From assembly GCA_948567375.1 (NCBI GenBank), contig OX419757.1, forward strand, positions 74,958,001 to 75,022,000: a stretch of DNA of 64,000 bases, in the 5' to 3' direction. A model generated the notes under the pieces. It had not been told where the DNA came from. It was given only the letters and a program-made list of their open reading frames with translations, and did not search any database. The stretch comes from Lunularia cruciata. Taxonomy: Eukaryota; Streptophyta; Marchantiopsida; Lunulariales; Lunulariaceae. Positions 12,323 through 24,930 of this stretch are shown here, piece by piece. The first letter of the stretch is position 1, and each line of letters starts with the position of its first letter. The position numbers and the translations under genes are program-made.

Positions 12323-12535
12323 GCCTTTGGTTGTGCTAACAACTCTTTCCTCTTCTGCAAGTTATCTTTTACCTCCTCTACATGTACATATACATTTTTT
12401 AGACATCTTTTGGTTGTGCCTTTGGTTGTGCCTTTGGTTTTTAGACAGCCTTTGGTTGTGCTAACATCTCTTTCCTCTTCTGCAAGTTATCTTTACCTCC
12501 TCTACATATACATATACATTTTTTAGACTTCATCC
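12323..12535. repeat. Two-copy tandem repeat, 125-bp period
   Basis: The block beginning GCCTTTGGTTGTGCTAACA recurs at 12,323 and 12,448 and continues through CTCTTTCCTCTTCTGCAAG and a CATATACATTTTTTAGAC run. The spacer also contains short CCTTTGGTTGTG repeats. It is a simple local duplication just upstream of element B. Confidence 0.8.
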
Positions 12536-12568
12536 ACATTAAACTCTACTCAGAGTTGGAAGTGGGAG

Positions 12569-13304
12569 TGTAATACCAAGAGCTAGCCATATGATCTAGA
12601 TGTGAAATTTGGTCTAGTAACATCTAGAATGATGTTATACATGATGGTAAAAATAGATAAGATAGAAGTATCACCAAAAGAGTACTTCTACTAATAGGGC
12701 AAAAACCAAAATAGACTTGAAAACCTTAAACCCAATAGCTAGACATATGATTTAAAGGTGAGAATTGGTTTGGTAACATCTGAAAGGATGTTACACATGA
12801 TGGACTAAATAGATCAAAAATAGGTATCACCAAAAGGAGACTTCTACTAATAGAGTAGGAACCAAAATATGCCTTAAATCTTTGAAGGCAATTTCGGAGG
12901 CCTAAATGGATGAATTAGGCCTTGAAAATGTGCAGATTCCCCCATCAAAGGAAATGCCGGCCTTCCCTTCCCCTTGCTTTGTCTCGTTGAGAGCTTTCCA
13001 ATGGTACCTTACTCACGTGATTCTAAGATTCCTAAAGGAAGATTCTCTAAAAGATTCCTTCCGGTCAAAGTTTGTTTGACCAACCAGATAGGACCAGAAC
13101 CAGACATGTCACCCATGCAAGTAAGTAATCCAAGGGTGGAGCTTGCTGACATGTCACCTATCTGTGTCCCTAATCCTATGGTGGAGCTTCCTTGGAGGAG
13201 ATCACCTTTGTCTATATAATAAAGAGAAGGTGCTCCCTTGGGGCATCTAATGTTTGAGTGTGCAACTTGTGTTTTCCCTCTTCTCTTGTCCTTGGAGTAT
13301 TATA
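12569..13304 (+). repeat. Element B 5' LTR
   Basis: Starts TGTAATACCAAG and ends GAGTATTATA. A TATA box (CTATATAATAAAG) lies at about 13,212-13,224, with the presumed RNA start shortly downstream. It pairs with the 3' LTR at 18,435-19,170. Confidence 0.93.
13212..13224 (+). promoter_or_regulatory. LTR TATA box
   Basis: CTATATAATAAAG lies about 80 bases before the LTR end. The same box occurs in the 3' LTR (about 19,079-19,091), the solo LTR (about 11,595-11,607) and the reverse solo LTR. Its conservation among copies supports a role as the core promoter. Confidence 0.6.
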
Positions 13305-13305
13305 A

Positions 13306-13317
13306 TGGTATCAGAGC
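13306..13317 (+). other. Primer-binding site for initiator tRNA-Met
   Basis: TGGTATCAGAGC begins one base after the 5' LTR. This 12-mer is the common plant retrotransposon PBS complementary to the 3' end of initiator tRNA-Met. Element C has the same site with one change at 43,376. Confidence 0.88.
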
Positions 13318-13446
13318 GAGTGTTCTAGTCCAAGAGAGTGGATCACCCCTCTTGGAATAGCACGAACTACTGAAACTAAGTAATTTGAGGTGGAGAACAT
13401 AGAGTAATCGCTAGACTTAGGAAGGACTTTAGAGAGCGGATGGGAT

Positions 13447-14996
13447 GGATGCACCGGGAGGATAATTTCCCGCACCTAGCTTTCCATTCTCAAACCCATT
13501 CCACATCAAGGTTATGTACATCCAGCATGAGCAGATGAGGGTATTGCTAGTTTATCACTTTGGTGCAAAATTCATGGACAGAGTGATGAACTCACCAAAC
13601 CCGGTGATTCTACCTGTGGTGATATATGACAGAGAGTGGGATTTGACAATCTACATTCTATTATGATAATATGGATATGAATGTCCCAAATCCTCTCCCT
13701 TTCAACACTCAAGTAGAAATCCGTTATGTAGTGAGGCCAAAAGTGATGTTTAGAGATTTTGTGGTTAGGAATTTTGGTGAGGAGTATTATCAACGAGTGA
13801 TAGCTTCTGAGGTCCCAATAGTAGTTCCAATACTTTGTGCGCCTTCTAGAGTGATTATATTGACTTTGTATTGAAGTAGACATTAGCAATTGAGTGTTGC
13901 AAGAACCATAGATCCGCAATTGCAAGAGCTGGTGCAAGGAATGCAAGGGATGTTGAATGAATTTTGAGAGATTAAGATGACCATGGAGACATTACAAAGT
14001 CAAGTGCAGATCCTCAGGAATGATCAAGCCATGCAAGAAGAAGAGCCGTCTCAACACCCAATACTTGCAACTGAAGTAATTGGAGAGGCACTCGTGCCTA
14101 CAAACCCTATCAATGATGAAGCCACATTGCTACTCCGGATGAAGAAGACCTGCAACATCGAGCCTTACAAGGAGCAGCGTATGATGGGAGTAGTGGAAAA
14201 TTGGATCTAAAGAATGAATTGATATTTCCGATTGTTCTCAACAGAGATCATAGAGCATGCTGCATGCGTGTTTGCATGTGGGTACTTGACCGATAAAGCC
14301 CTCACATGGTATGATGCTTGGGAACAATCCATGCTTGCAGAGAGAAGGGAGGTCACATGGACAGCAATGCAAGAAGGAATGCTGAAGAATTTCCAATCGG
14401 TGGATTCTATGCAGATGGCTTGAACCCGACTATGGGGATTGAGACAAAAGAATAGTGTACAAGAGTATGTGGAGGCATTTCTGGATCTACAAGTCGCAAT
14501 TACCAACATGAGTCCAACAGAGGCTCTCAACAATTTCAAACGAGGGTTGAAAGAGCGGATTTGCCAAGAAGTCATGGTGCAAAATCCTCGCACAGTATTT
14601 GAAGCCATTGCTTGTGCGCAGAGAATAGCAAGAGCATTAGGTGGAGGTGAAGGAGTAGTTCCACCTCAACATTATCGGGCAAAAATGCCACACATGGGTG
14701 GACCAATCCCAATGGAATTGGGTAACCTTCAATTCTGGGATCGAGGAGCACAACCGCTTCAAGGGGAGCAGGGACGGGTAGAAGAATGAAGAGATGGAAT
14801 CCCACGAGGAGAAGGGACTCAAGGAGAACAACGTCATTGTTACAATTGTGGCCATATTGGGCACATATCTACCAACTGTTGCACTTGTTTCCCTAGAGGT
14901 CCTCGGCCTTCATATAGGCGATCTTTGAACAACATGGAGTAGCACATTGAAGAGGAAGAGGTGGAACTCACTTCAGAAAACAAAGATTGCCAGTAA
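13447..14996 (+). pseudogene. gag: Element B gag, interrupted by stops
   Basis: Capsid sequence is clear from 14,232 to 14,640 (DKALTWYDAWEQ, then YVEAFLDLQVAI and ALNNFKRGLKERI). The zinc knuckle CYNCGHIGHISTNC is at 14,838-14,879 with all CX2CX4HX4C ligands. From 13,671 to the knuckle everything is in one frame, interrupted by several in-frame TAA, TAG and TGA codons (for example 14,787-14,789). An N-terminal extension (NPLPFNTQVEIRYVV) precedes the capsid. The pol frame begins about 15,070-15,100 in a different register, so the gag-pol junction holds either an indel or a programmed shift. Confidence 0.82.
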
Positions 14997-15100
14997 ATGT
15001 ACCTTGCGGCCTTATTGGCTCAATAAGGAAGCAGAGAAGCAAGGGAAGGAAGAAGAATAATGCACAAAGATCTTGAAAGGCAACCTCACAATTGATTGCC

Positions 15101-18100
15101 ATGAATGGAATCCTAGAAGGTAATCAAGTGAGAGTATTAATAGATCCGGGAGCAACATAGAACTTCTTGTCTCACTCTATTGCAATAAGATTGGGAATGG
15201 ATCTAGAGAGAGATGGAAGTGAAGAAGTAGAGTTACCAAATGGGCAAACAGAGAGTATTGAATCATTACCTAGATGGGTAACCCTCTCTATAGGAGAATA
15301 TCAGGAAGCAATTGAGTGGCGAGTGATACAGTTAGCTTGTTATGATGCAATTTTAGGCATGATATGGATGGAGCAGTACAACCCTATGGTGGATTGGAGG
15401 AAGAAAATAGTGAGAACCCACCAATGGTCAATCATTGGGGTTAAAGAAAAATCACACAGGCAGGAACTGCCTCTATATGTTGTAGGGACGGCAATTGTCT
15501 GTAAGACCGATAGATGTTTTATGGGTCTAATAAGAGAAGTCCAGAGTGCACAACTTGATGGACAAATTCCTGAGAAATTGAAGGATGTGGTGGATGAGTT
15601 TCAAGATGTCTTTCCTGATGATCTACCCTCAAGATTACCACCAAAAAGGCAAGTAGATCACAAAATAGAGACACTCCCGGGGAAGACACCTCCTTGTAAG
15701 GCCCCATATCGCCTATCATCTCATGAGTTGGAGGAGTGTAAGACTCAAATTGAGGAGATGCTACAAAAAGGGTTCATCCAACCTAGCATATCACCATATA
15801 GTGCTCATGTCTTGTTTGTGAAGAAGAAGGATGGTACAATGCACATGTGCATTGACTATCGGGGTCTCAATCAGCAAATAGTGAAGAAAAAATACCCCTT
15901 ACCTCGCATGGATGACCTATTTGATCAACTCCATGGAGCAAGATACTTCACCAAACTAGACTTGCGGAGTGGTTATAATCAAATCTAAATTGCAGAGGAG
16001 GATGTGTACAAAATTGCCTTTCAAACCAAGTATGGCCACTTTGAGTATCTTGTAATGCCTTTTGGCCTCACCAATGCACTTGCCACTTTCATGAGTCTAA
16101 TGAATGACATATTTCATCCATACTTGGATAAATATGTTATCATCTTCTTGGATGATATCTTAGTATATAGTAATATGATGATAGAACACAAACAACATCT
16201 ACGAGAGGTCCTACAGATTCTAAGACAAAATCAGTTGTATGCCAAAATCTCAAAGTGTGAGTTTGGCAAGTATGAAGTAGACTACTTAGGGCATGGAGTA
16301 AGTGCAGATGGCATTCAAGTATTGACAAATAAAATAAAGCTCATTCAAAAATAGAGTGCCCCAGATGATCAGACTCAACTTAAGAGCTTCTTGGGGTTGA
16401 CGGGATTCTATCATAGATTTGTCAAGGACTTCTCCAAGGTTGCACAGCCTTTAACGGCACTACTTGGCAAGGGGAAGAAGTAGACATGGAGAAATGTACA
16501 AGAGTTGGCCTTTCAAGAATTGAAGGCCGCCTTGCTACATGCACCAATCTTGAAGTGGTATGACCCAAAACATCCAATCAAGTTGGCTACAGATGCCTCA
16601 AGCGTAGCAATAGGAGCAGTCCTACAACAAGAGTGGCATGACGGATGGCATCCAATTGCATATTTCTCTCAAAAGTTGTTACTAGTAGAGCGCAACTACC
16701 ACACCACAGAAAAAGAAGAGCTAGCCATCGTTCTAGCAACCAAGCATTGGAAGCACTACATGGGCAAGAAGGCATTTGTAGTAGAGACAGACCACAAACC
16801 TCTAGTCTACCTCGAGACGCAAAAGGATCTATCTCGTCGCTAAATTTGGTGGGCAGAGTGGCGACAATGCTTCAACATGAAAATCACCTATGTGGAAGGT
16901 AAGAAGCAACTTGCAGATGCATTCATCCATATGCCAATGGCCAACAACTTGGTGGTAGAGGTTAAGATTAACCCTAAATTCTAGCAAGAGATTTTGGTTG
17001 CTACAAAAATTGATCCACAGATTGTAGAAGCATAATCATCCAAAGGTGTCACCAGCACCCAAGGACTCACCTTTCGGAATGGCAGATTATGGATCCCAAA
17101 TGTCCTAGAATTACGCACCACCATTCTAGCGGAATGTCATGATTTGGCCATTGCAGCTCGTGTCGGAGTGGACAAGACCTTGGATGCAGTCAAGCGCCAT
17201 TACTATTAGCCCAAGATGAGCAACGACGTGATGGACTATGTGCGTAGCTGCCTACTTTGTCAACAGAACAAAGCTTTGAATCAAGCTCCTGCATTGCTCC
17301 TTCAACCTCTCCCCACTCCTACCCAAGGTTGGGAACAAGTGAGTATGGATCTCGTCTGTGAATTACCCAAGACCACCTTAGGCTTTGACTCCATTGTGGT
17401 CTTTGTGGACCGGCTCAGCAAAATGATTCATGTACGCCCTACCACCAAGGAGGTGACCGCCCCACAACTAGCTTAATTATACTTAGATGCAGTCTTTGCT
17501 CATCATGGCTTGTCTAGAGTACTCATCACCGATAGAGGCACCCAATTCACTAGTTTGTTTTGGCGAACACTCTTTGGTTTCTTCAAAACCAAGTTGGCCA
17601 TGTCCATAGCTTACCACCCACAAACAGATGGCCAAACAGAGCGGGCTAATCGCACGATTGAAGACATAATACGCGGCTTCACCTTAGAAGAGCAAGAGAG
17701 GTGGGACACCCTACTCTCGTTGGTGGAATTTGCTTACAATAATTCAGTGAATGCATCCACCTAGGTCACTTCGTTCTTCCTCATGTATGGTGAGCATCTC
17801 TTCACACCTTCTAGCTTGATGAAGATCCGTCCAATGGCTACCAAGGTCAATGCAGTCAACACATTTATTTCTAGAATCCAACAAGGTGTGGAGAGCACCA
17901 AGCACAAATTATAGATTGTGCAAAATCAACAAAGGTAGTATGTTGATGCACACCGTAGGCACATGGAGTTCAATGTTGGGGATCAAGTGTGGCTATCGAC
18001 AACCAACCTCACATTAGTTGGACCTCGTAAGCTCAGGCCTTGTTTTATTGGGCCTTTCTCGATTCTTCATTGCATTGGCACTGTGGCCTATCACCTTGAG

Positions 18101-18421
18101 CTACCACCACACATGAAGATCCATCCAGTGTTCCATGTCTCCCTACTATGTAGATATGCTCCCCGATCAGGCCAGGGTCATTCCACACAAGACATTTGAT
18201 CTTGTCCGACACTCATTGATGGCACAAAGGAATATGAAGTGGAGCGGATTCTCCAAAAATGCATGTGTGGTACTCGCCATCCGTGGGTGAACTATCTAGT
18301 ACAATGGAAAGGTTACTCCCTCTATGAAGCCACCTGGGAGCCCGCTGCCAATTTGGCACATGCACCTGTGTTGGTGCAAGCATTTGAGCAACAATTGCAC
18401 AACAAGGACGTTGCGTCTTAA
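15101..18421 (+). pseudogene. pol: Element B pol: PR-RT-RH-IN-chromodomain, one frame, nonsense codons only
   Basis: One continuous register carries all domains. Protease has LIDPGAT at about 15,140 and ILGMIWM. Reverse transcriptase has [19 protein letters not shown] and FLDDILVYS, with catalytic Asps at 16,151-16,156. RNase H has TDASSVAIGAV and ETDHKPL. Integrase has an HHCC finger and a DDE core with Asp 17,348, Asp 17,531 and Glu 17,639 (spacing D-x35-E). The C-terminal chromodomain at about 18,239-18,400 has VQWKGY and ATWEP. Stops lie at 15158, 15986, 16352, 16481, 16841, 17207, 17474, 17762, 17912, 17936 and 18197. No frameshift is needed across 3.3 kb. The catalytic residues remain. 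Confidence 0.9.
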
Positions 18422-18434
18422 AAGGAGGGAGGTC
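18421..18434 (+). other. Element B polypurine tract
   Basis: AAAGGAGGGAGGTC lies immediately before the 3' LTR and directly after the pol stop. A purine tract here primes plus-strand DNA synthesis in LTR retrotransposons. Confidence 0.8.
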
Positions 18435-19170
18435 TGTAATACCAAGAGCTAGCCATATGATCTAGATGTGAATTTGGTCTAGTAACATCTAGAATGATGT
18501 TATACATGATGGTAAAAATAGATAAGATAGAAATATCACCAAAAGAGTACTTCTACTAATAGTGCAAAAACCAAAATAGACTTGAGAACCTTAGAACCAA
18601 TAGCTAGACACATGATTTAAAGGTGAGAATTAGTTTGGTAACATCTGAAAGGATGTTACACATGATGGACTAAACAGATCAGAAATAAGTATCACCAAAA
18701 GGAGACTTCTACTAATAGAGTAGGAACCAAAATATGCCTGAAATCTTTGAAGGCAATTTCGGAGTCCTACACGGATGAATTAGGCCTTGAAAATGTGCAA
18801 ATCCCCCCCCCAACCCACTTTACTCACCTACTTTGTCTTATCAAGAGCTTTCCAATGGTACCTTACTCACATGATTTTGAGATTCCTACATGAAGATTCC
18901 CTAAAAGATTCCCTAAAAGATTCCCTCCGGTCAAAGCTTGTTTGACCAGCCAGATAGGACCTAGACCAAACATGTCACCCATCCAAGTAAGTAATCCAAG
19001 GGTGAAGCTTGCTGACATGTCACCTATCTGTGTCCCTAATCCTATGGTGGAGCTTCCTTGGAGGAGATCCTCTTTGTCTATATAATAAAGAGAAGGTGTT
19101 TCCTTGGGGCATCAAATGTTTGAGTGTGCAACTTGTGTTTTCTCTCTTCTCTTGTCCTTGGAGTACTATA
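18435..19170 (+). repeat. Element B 3' LTR
   Basis: Starts TGTAATACCAAG, ends GAGTACTATA and is followed by the GGGAG target duplication at 19,171-19,175. Relative to the 5' LTR it has a short duplication of a CTAAAAGATTCC unit near 18,900 and a poly-C run near 18,805. Confidence 0.93.
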
Positions 19171-19175
19171 GGGAG

Positions 19176-20260
19176 CAAATGCTCATCACAATGGTGCACA
19201 ATTTGTAGTGATACAAAAGGAAGTGGCAAAAGGAGAAGTAGGATGCCAATTGCTATAGAAGTGTAAGGAGATCTTTCACAAGCAAGATGAAGTCCCCATG
19301 GCAATGCATCCTTGGACAAATAGATAAGCATCTTCTCCTTGGCAATTCCCAACTAAGTTAGATTAAGATAAGATTGATAATTAGTTAGGGTTAGCAATGA
19401 GTGATGTATATGTAATTAGGAGATTTCCAATAAACTGTAACTATTGAATTTCCTCCATGGGAGAGTATCAATAGTATAAAGAGCTTTGGACCAATATCAA
19501 CCAAGTTCATTCAATCATTTACTCAATTAGAAAATTCTTTGCCAACAAAGTTTATACTGAAGGATCTTTATGATCTTTTGTGTATATTAATTTCATTTTG
19601 CATGATGTATTATTTCCTTGGTTGAGTAGTGATGAGGAACTTGAAGTAGGAATGTAGGTGTTAGAATGAGTAGAATCATTCTCAATTATAGGGGGTATTG
19701 AATCGCTAGGGTTTTGAAGAATCAAGGTAATCCAATGGGTGGCAAACAAAGATCAAGAGCATTGTGAAGTAGCACAATAACAAAGTGCGTGGCAATATGA
19801 TCACTATCTTCATTAATGCTAACAACATTTTGTTGTGATTTGTGACAATTGTGACACTAATGAAATTGGAAGTATTTAAAAAAACCAAGCACTAATGACT
19901 ATTCGCCCATTGCACTTTCAATGGGGAGAAAAATTGCAAAAAAAAGTTACTTTTTTGATGAATGAACCATCACTTTCATGAAAATTTTGGAATAGATATG
20001 TAGTGAAAGTGATTTTTGTTTTCCTTTTTTGTAGTGTGCTATAAGAGTTGACAATACACTCTTTTGGGAATAATTTACTCCAAGATTTTAAATAAGACAC
20101 ACTAGATAATTAACCATCATGACACTTTCTTTTGTATTCTAGTCATTTCCAACTTGTATTTCCATAGGAACAATAAGTTCTTATCATTTTACCAACATTG
20201 AATTATTACAAGACACTTTTGGATATCAACCACAAATGTCACTCATTATTGATATATTTG
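19176..20260. repeat. LTR-like relic and ancient repeat, continuation of pre-insertion DNA
   Basis: This flank resembles 8,764-9,690 in block order: a TAATTAGGAGATTTCC block, a weak TATA-like box near 19,475, CAAAGTTTATACTGAAG, and later the segment around 20,050-20,210. The similarity is low but ordered. No gene is seen. Confidence 0.4.
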
Positions 20261-23200
20261 TTATGAACATATCTTAGTTAAAGGCTTTTAACTAATATTA
20301 TTCTTCTTATGTTTCTTGTGGCCTAATTCATAAACAAGAGAATAATTTTTGATATTGATGATTTTTTTGTTGAAATAAATAATTTTTAATTAAAATAAAA
20401 TAATATCAATAAAATAACCATTAATATTATGGATTATTGTAAAATTAATACAAGAACAATGTGTAAGATTTGATAAATATTAATAAATATTGGTTAAGTT
20501 GTGGAACTAGTGCATGACTTTTTTTATTATCTAAATTTTAGTGAAACTAAGTTTCCTAACATTCAAGTTATTTCAAGTAAGTTCTTTAAAAATAAGATTA
20601 GTGTCAAATCAAATGACAAAAGTTCATTAGTAATCAAAGTCCATAACCCAATCAACAACTTTGCTAATGTTTCAATATATCATTAATAAAGTGAATTTAT
20701 CTTGTTATGTAAGTTGCTCATACTATTTGATAATACTCTATATCACATACATAGCATTTAACCTAGTTAGGAACTTTATGTATGATAATGTTATATATAA
20801 ACTATGTTTCCCATTTTTAGTCACTTAGTTATTTATTTGTTCATATTAATAAATTTTAATTAAAATTTATTGATATCAATTTATATTATTATTGATATTA
20901 ATAAAAAATCGATTAATTAAATCTCTTCTTATAATAATCTCACTAATTTGAGATGAAGTTGTAATTGCAATCTTTAATTTGTAGCTTCTAATGTTTAAAA
21001 TCAAGATATTTAACTAAACTATAGATCAATTTATAATATAGATATAAAATAATATTTCTTGGTAAATATTACTCATTCAATCATAAGATTAAAGAGGGAT
21101 TGTATCTCTTTTATCCTTAATTTTTATTTTATTTTAGAAAAATTATTAATATCATAATCACTACTTGTATGTAATATAAATTTATTTATTTTTACTAATT
21201 TGTATTAAAATTTTGATGGGAAATACTTCTCCATTAGTATGAGTTGCATGTGATCTAGATATCTAATAATCTAGTATTAATTGTAAATAATCAAAAAGAT
21301 TATTGATTATTAATCAAAATCTAAAAGGTCTTTTTAATTTGGGTGAGTGAGTGATCTTGCTGAATTATATATTTGTAGCTTTAACAAAGCTACTTGAAGC
21401 TTACAATCTCAATAAGTTTCCTGAGCTAAGTTAGCTTCAACTAGGCTAGTCAAAGTTGTGATACCTTGGTAAATTCAGATTAAATTAGTATTATCTGTAT
21501 GATATAAAATCAAGTCATGTTTTTATGTCTTTGTAAAGATTATAAAAACATGATTTGATAATGCTGCCAAATATATAATTTTCGATGAATATACCTTCAT
21601 GATGGGTCTACTAATTTTATTTTTATCATCCATTAATCTAGAGAGACACCCATATTTGATATCTTGACACCCCTTTCCCATATGAGGGCTCTAATTTACA
21701 TACAAATCACAATACAAGACCATTTGTACCATTGGAAGCAATCATGAGTCCTCCAATATCAATGGAGGGGTGTAAAGATATCAAAAAAGGGAGTTTCTAC
21801 ATAACAGCTCCTTAATCTATGTATTATACCATATTATCAATAGATCAATTAATGCTTATAGATATTGATTATTTCTCAAAAAATCATATATAGCCCAAAT
21901 CATACATTATATATTATTATATCTTGGATGATCATAAGTATTATCAAAATTCTTGATATTACAAATGCTCTTATTGATTAGGTGTAAAATGATTCCATTG
22001 ACTTGGATATATATTTTATATAATATTTGAATTTTTTTCTCATTATTACCTTCATTATGGTCTTATTTATAGAATCTTATTTTTTATTTTTATTTTTATT
22101 TTTCAAATCTTCAATATTAAATTACATTATATACACATTTTGTTTTTTATCTAGCCCGCATATTATCATCTTTAGATGGCTCATACATGAATGTACTACT
22201 AATCTCAATAAACCTTAGTTCATATTTCATTTAGTCTTAATTGTTAAGTGTTCTTATGCTCAAATAGACAATAAGTAACTTAAATATACAAATAAATTGG
22301 ATGAAATCTCTCCTATAATCCAAGTCTTTTTATAAAATATATTTCACCTTTTGCTCATGGAGTCTATATATTTTTAGATTATCCATGAAATTCATAAGTA
22401 TTGTAGTTATTTGTTTAGTTATCCATGAATCTCTCTAGTTATACTACACATTTCATTGTCTAATATGAATTTTAGGTTTGCAAGCTTGAGACATAAAATT
22501 AGGTCTATTATAAGACCCAATTTAGCATAATTTCATACTCTTGGATTCACTCCTATAAGTATAAAGAATACCTCAACGAAGCATGTTTTAGTTTAAGACT
22601 TGTTTGAATGTTCTCGATAAGTGATTTCTACTTATATGTAAATATTCTTTTGAGCAACAAAAAAGATTACATCTTGTAAGCCAAAATTCTTTTTGTTAAC
22701 TAGGTATCCTCCTTATCATACCAATCTTATTTTTTCTTGATCTTGTATTAATTATTATGTAAAATAGATTCTTAAAGTCTATGTGCCTCAAAATTAGTAA
22801 CTAAGTTACATCGTGGATCATGATTCATGTATCATGGCCATATTTGAGAATTTAATATGACTATTGCTCTGTTTTAAGAGCTAATAGTTCAATTATGAGT
22901 GTACTTGCTCCACATTCAGTCTTGTTAAAAAATCACTTAATAAACAACTTCTTGTTAGACTTAAGAGCATTCTTATCATAAACATCTACAAGTCATTATA
23001 ACAAAAACAAACATATGGCTAGGTGGGTATGTAAATTTATTTTCTATTTTTTAGTTGAGAAATAACATAAAAATAGCTTAAGAATTTACTTAACATAATA
23101 ATTAATAACATCAACCTTTATAAAAGAAACTAATACAAATTTTATTTCAAAAAGCTTATCTTACAAGTGATTATTATTACAAGTACCATTTATTTTAATA

Positions 23201-24900
23201 TCAACTAATTTTTGTTAATATGATAGTTGTAAAATTATCTTATATAAATTTCAAATAAAAATTTATTTTAAGAGCTATAAGAAAAATATATAACAAAGTT
23301 AAGAGCTACAAGAACCTTTAGAACCTTAAATTTTGGTAGTTCTTTGCTCAAATGAGCAAAGATACAAGTATGATTTATATATAACTTCCATTCTTAACCT
23401 TACATGGAAGTATTTGAAGAGATTTTCCAAATTTAACCAAAACTCTTTTTTTAAGTATAATTTTGAGAAAAAATGGGAGTGTGCTTTGAATATTTTAAAA
23501 TTAAGATCTAAACTTTTAGCTATGAATTGGAATTTAAGTGTCATAGAATTTTAAATCAATGATAAAACTTATGAAAGGATCTGTAATCTTAAGACAAGAT
23601 TTCCAAGGAATGATAAATTCCAAGAAATTTGGAATATTTATGGGTGAAAGGCTTCAAAGAATATCTTGAATCTTGAACTCTATCATGAGATGATCTAAAA
23701 GCATCCATTGTATTCTTGAAAGAGAGACTAGGATGGACTACGTATACACTATATAAAACTATGATGATTGATCAAATAAACTAAATAGAATCAAGGATCC
23801 TTGAATTATCACTTAGTACAATAAGTATAAAAAGTATTGAAATGTAGTAGTAGAATTAGAAATGAAAAAATGTAAACTTCTACCACGAAGATCCCAAAGC
23901 TTCCAAGAATTAGTATACTCCTTATTAGAGTTAAGATTTAAAACTTAATGTTGAGATTGCTTTAATGACTTTAAGATTGTAATATATAAAAATATACATG
24001 AATAACTATTATTCACACCATCAGTCATGATCAAATTAATTTTATATCCACTTTATATTATTCTTGCTTATTAAAATAGCAAAAAAGAAGAAGGTATTAA
24101 GTAGATAAATACAAGAGATTCTTGTTATCTCTTTATCATATACCAATGTTTGCTACTTGGCTACTTAAATGATCTTTTCACAATATGCTTGATGTGATAA
24201 TTGGTAAATTTTATTTTCATCATATTCATCTTCTTTCATATTGTTTAATTTTTATCACAAGAAATTTCTGATCTGTACAATTTTTTTTTATCATAAAGAG
24301 TTTCTGATCTATAAAAAATGAATTATTTTCTAAATATTACCTTAAATTCAAAATTATATTTTTTGGGTTGGTTGAATTTTATATAAATTCAAGAGAGAGA
24401 GAGATACATATATATAGCTTGTAAAGTATTTCTTTGTAACTTCTGTAGGCTCATACACCACAAATTGTTCCACTCCTTATATAATTTTCATTTTTCATTT
24501 TAATATACTTATGTATTTATATAAGTACATTTCTTTTGTTATATCTTTTGATTAGAGAAAATTTAAACTAAATATTCCGATTTTTTATCTGTCATTATTA
24601 TAATGTAAATTTTCTCCTCTTAATAATACTATATTGTTCAATCCAAGTAAGATTTATCTTAATATGAATAATCACATAATGTTCACAATGTTCATACTTT
24701 CCGCAAAGGAAAAATATAATGTATGACTTTTTAAAAAACTTCCAAAAATTTGTGCATTAATTGTAGAATCCACCCAATTGAAATGGAGATATTTTAACTA
24801 ATAAGGTGTACATTCTTGTACTATCTAACAAGCTACACAGAACATAAACCGAATAGGATGCGGGGAGTAATTTGCACGTATTTTGGCCGTGAACACGTGC
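20261..24900. other. AT-rich intergenic DNA
   Basis: About 4.6 kb that is strongly AT-rich by eye, with many TAAT and ATTTAT runs, a (GA)n/(TA)n microsatellite near 24,393-24,416 and no credible gene on either strand. Composition changes sharply near 24,900-25,000, where the gene-like, more GC-rich region begins. Confidence 0.6.
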
Positions 24901-24915
24901 TTGAGTTAAAGATTC

Positions 24916-24930
24916 ACTTATAATTATACC
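24916..24930 (+). promoter_or_regulatory. Possible TATA element upstream of the IDD gene
   Basis: CTTATAATTATACC lies at the border between AT-rich DNA and the GC-richer leader. It is a weak candidate, since the transcription start cannot be seen and the coding start is 2 kb away. Confidence 0.2.

Larger units (their letters stand above)
12569..19170 (+). mobile_element. Element B: full-length Ty3/gypsy chromovirus
   Basis: A complete 6.6-kb LTR retrotransposon. It has two 736-bp LTRs (12,569-13,304 and 18,435-19,170), a tRNA-iMet primer-binding site, gag, pol with a chromodomain, and a polypurine tract. A GGGAG target duplication lies at 12,564-12,568 and 19,171-19,175. The LTRs differ by roughly 4-5 changes per 100 bases by eye, so the insertion is moderately old. 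Gag and pol both contain premature stops, so the copy is not autonomous. Two further LTRs of the family lie at 10,959 and 41,671. Confidence 0.95.

Noticed and set aside
14207-14608. 133-codon minus-strand frame opposite element B gag
   Set aside because: It is an antisense shadow of the gag capsid frame, which carries the recognisable motifs.
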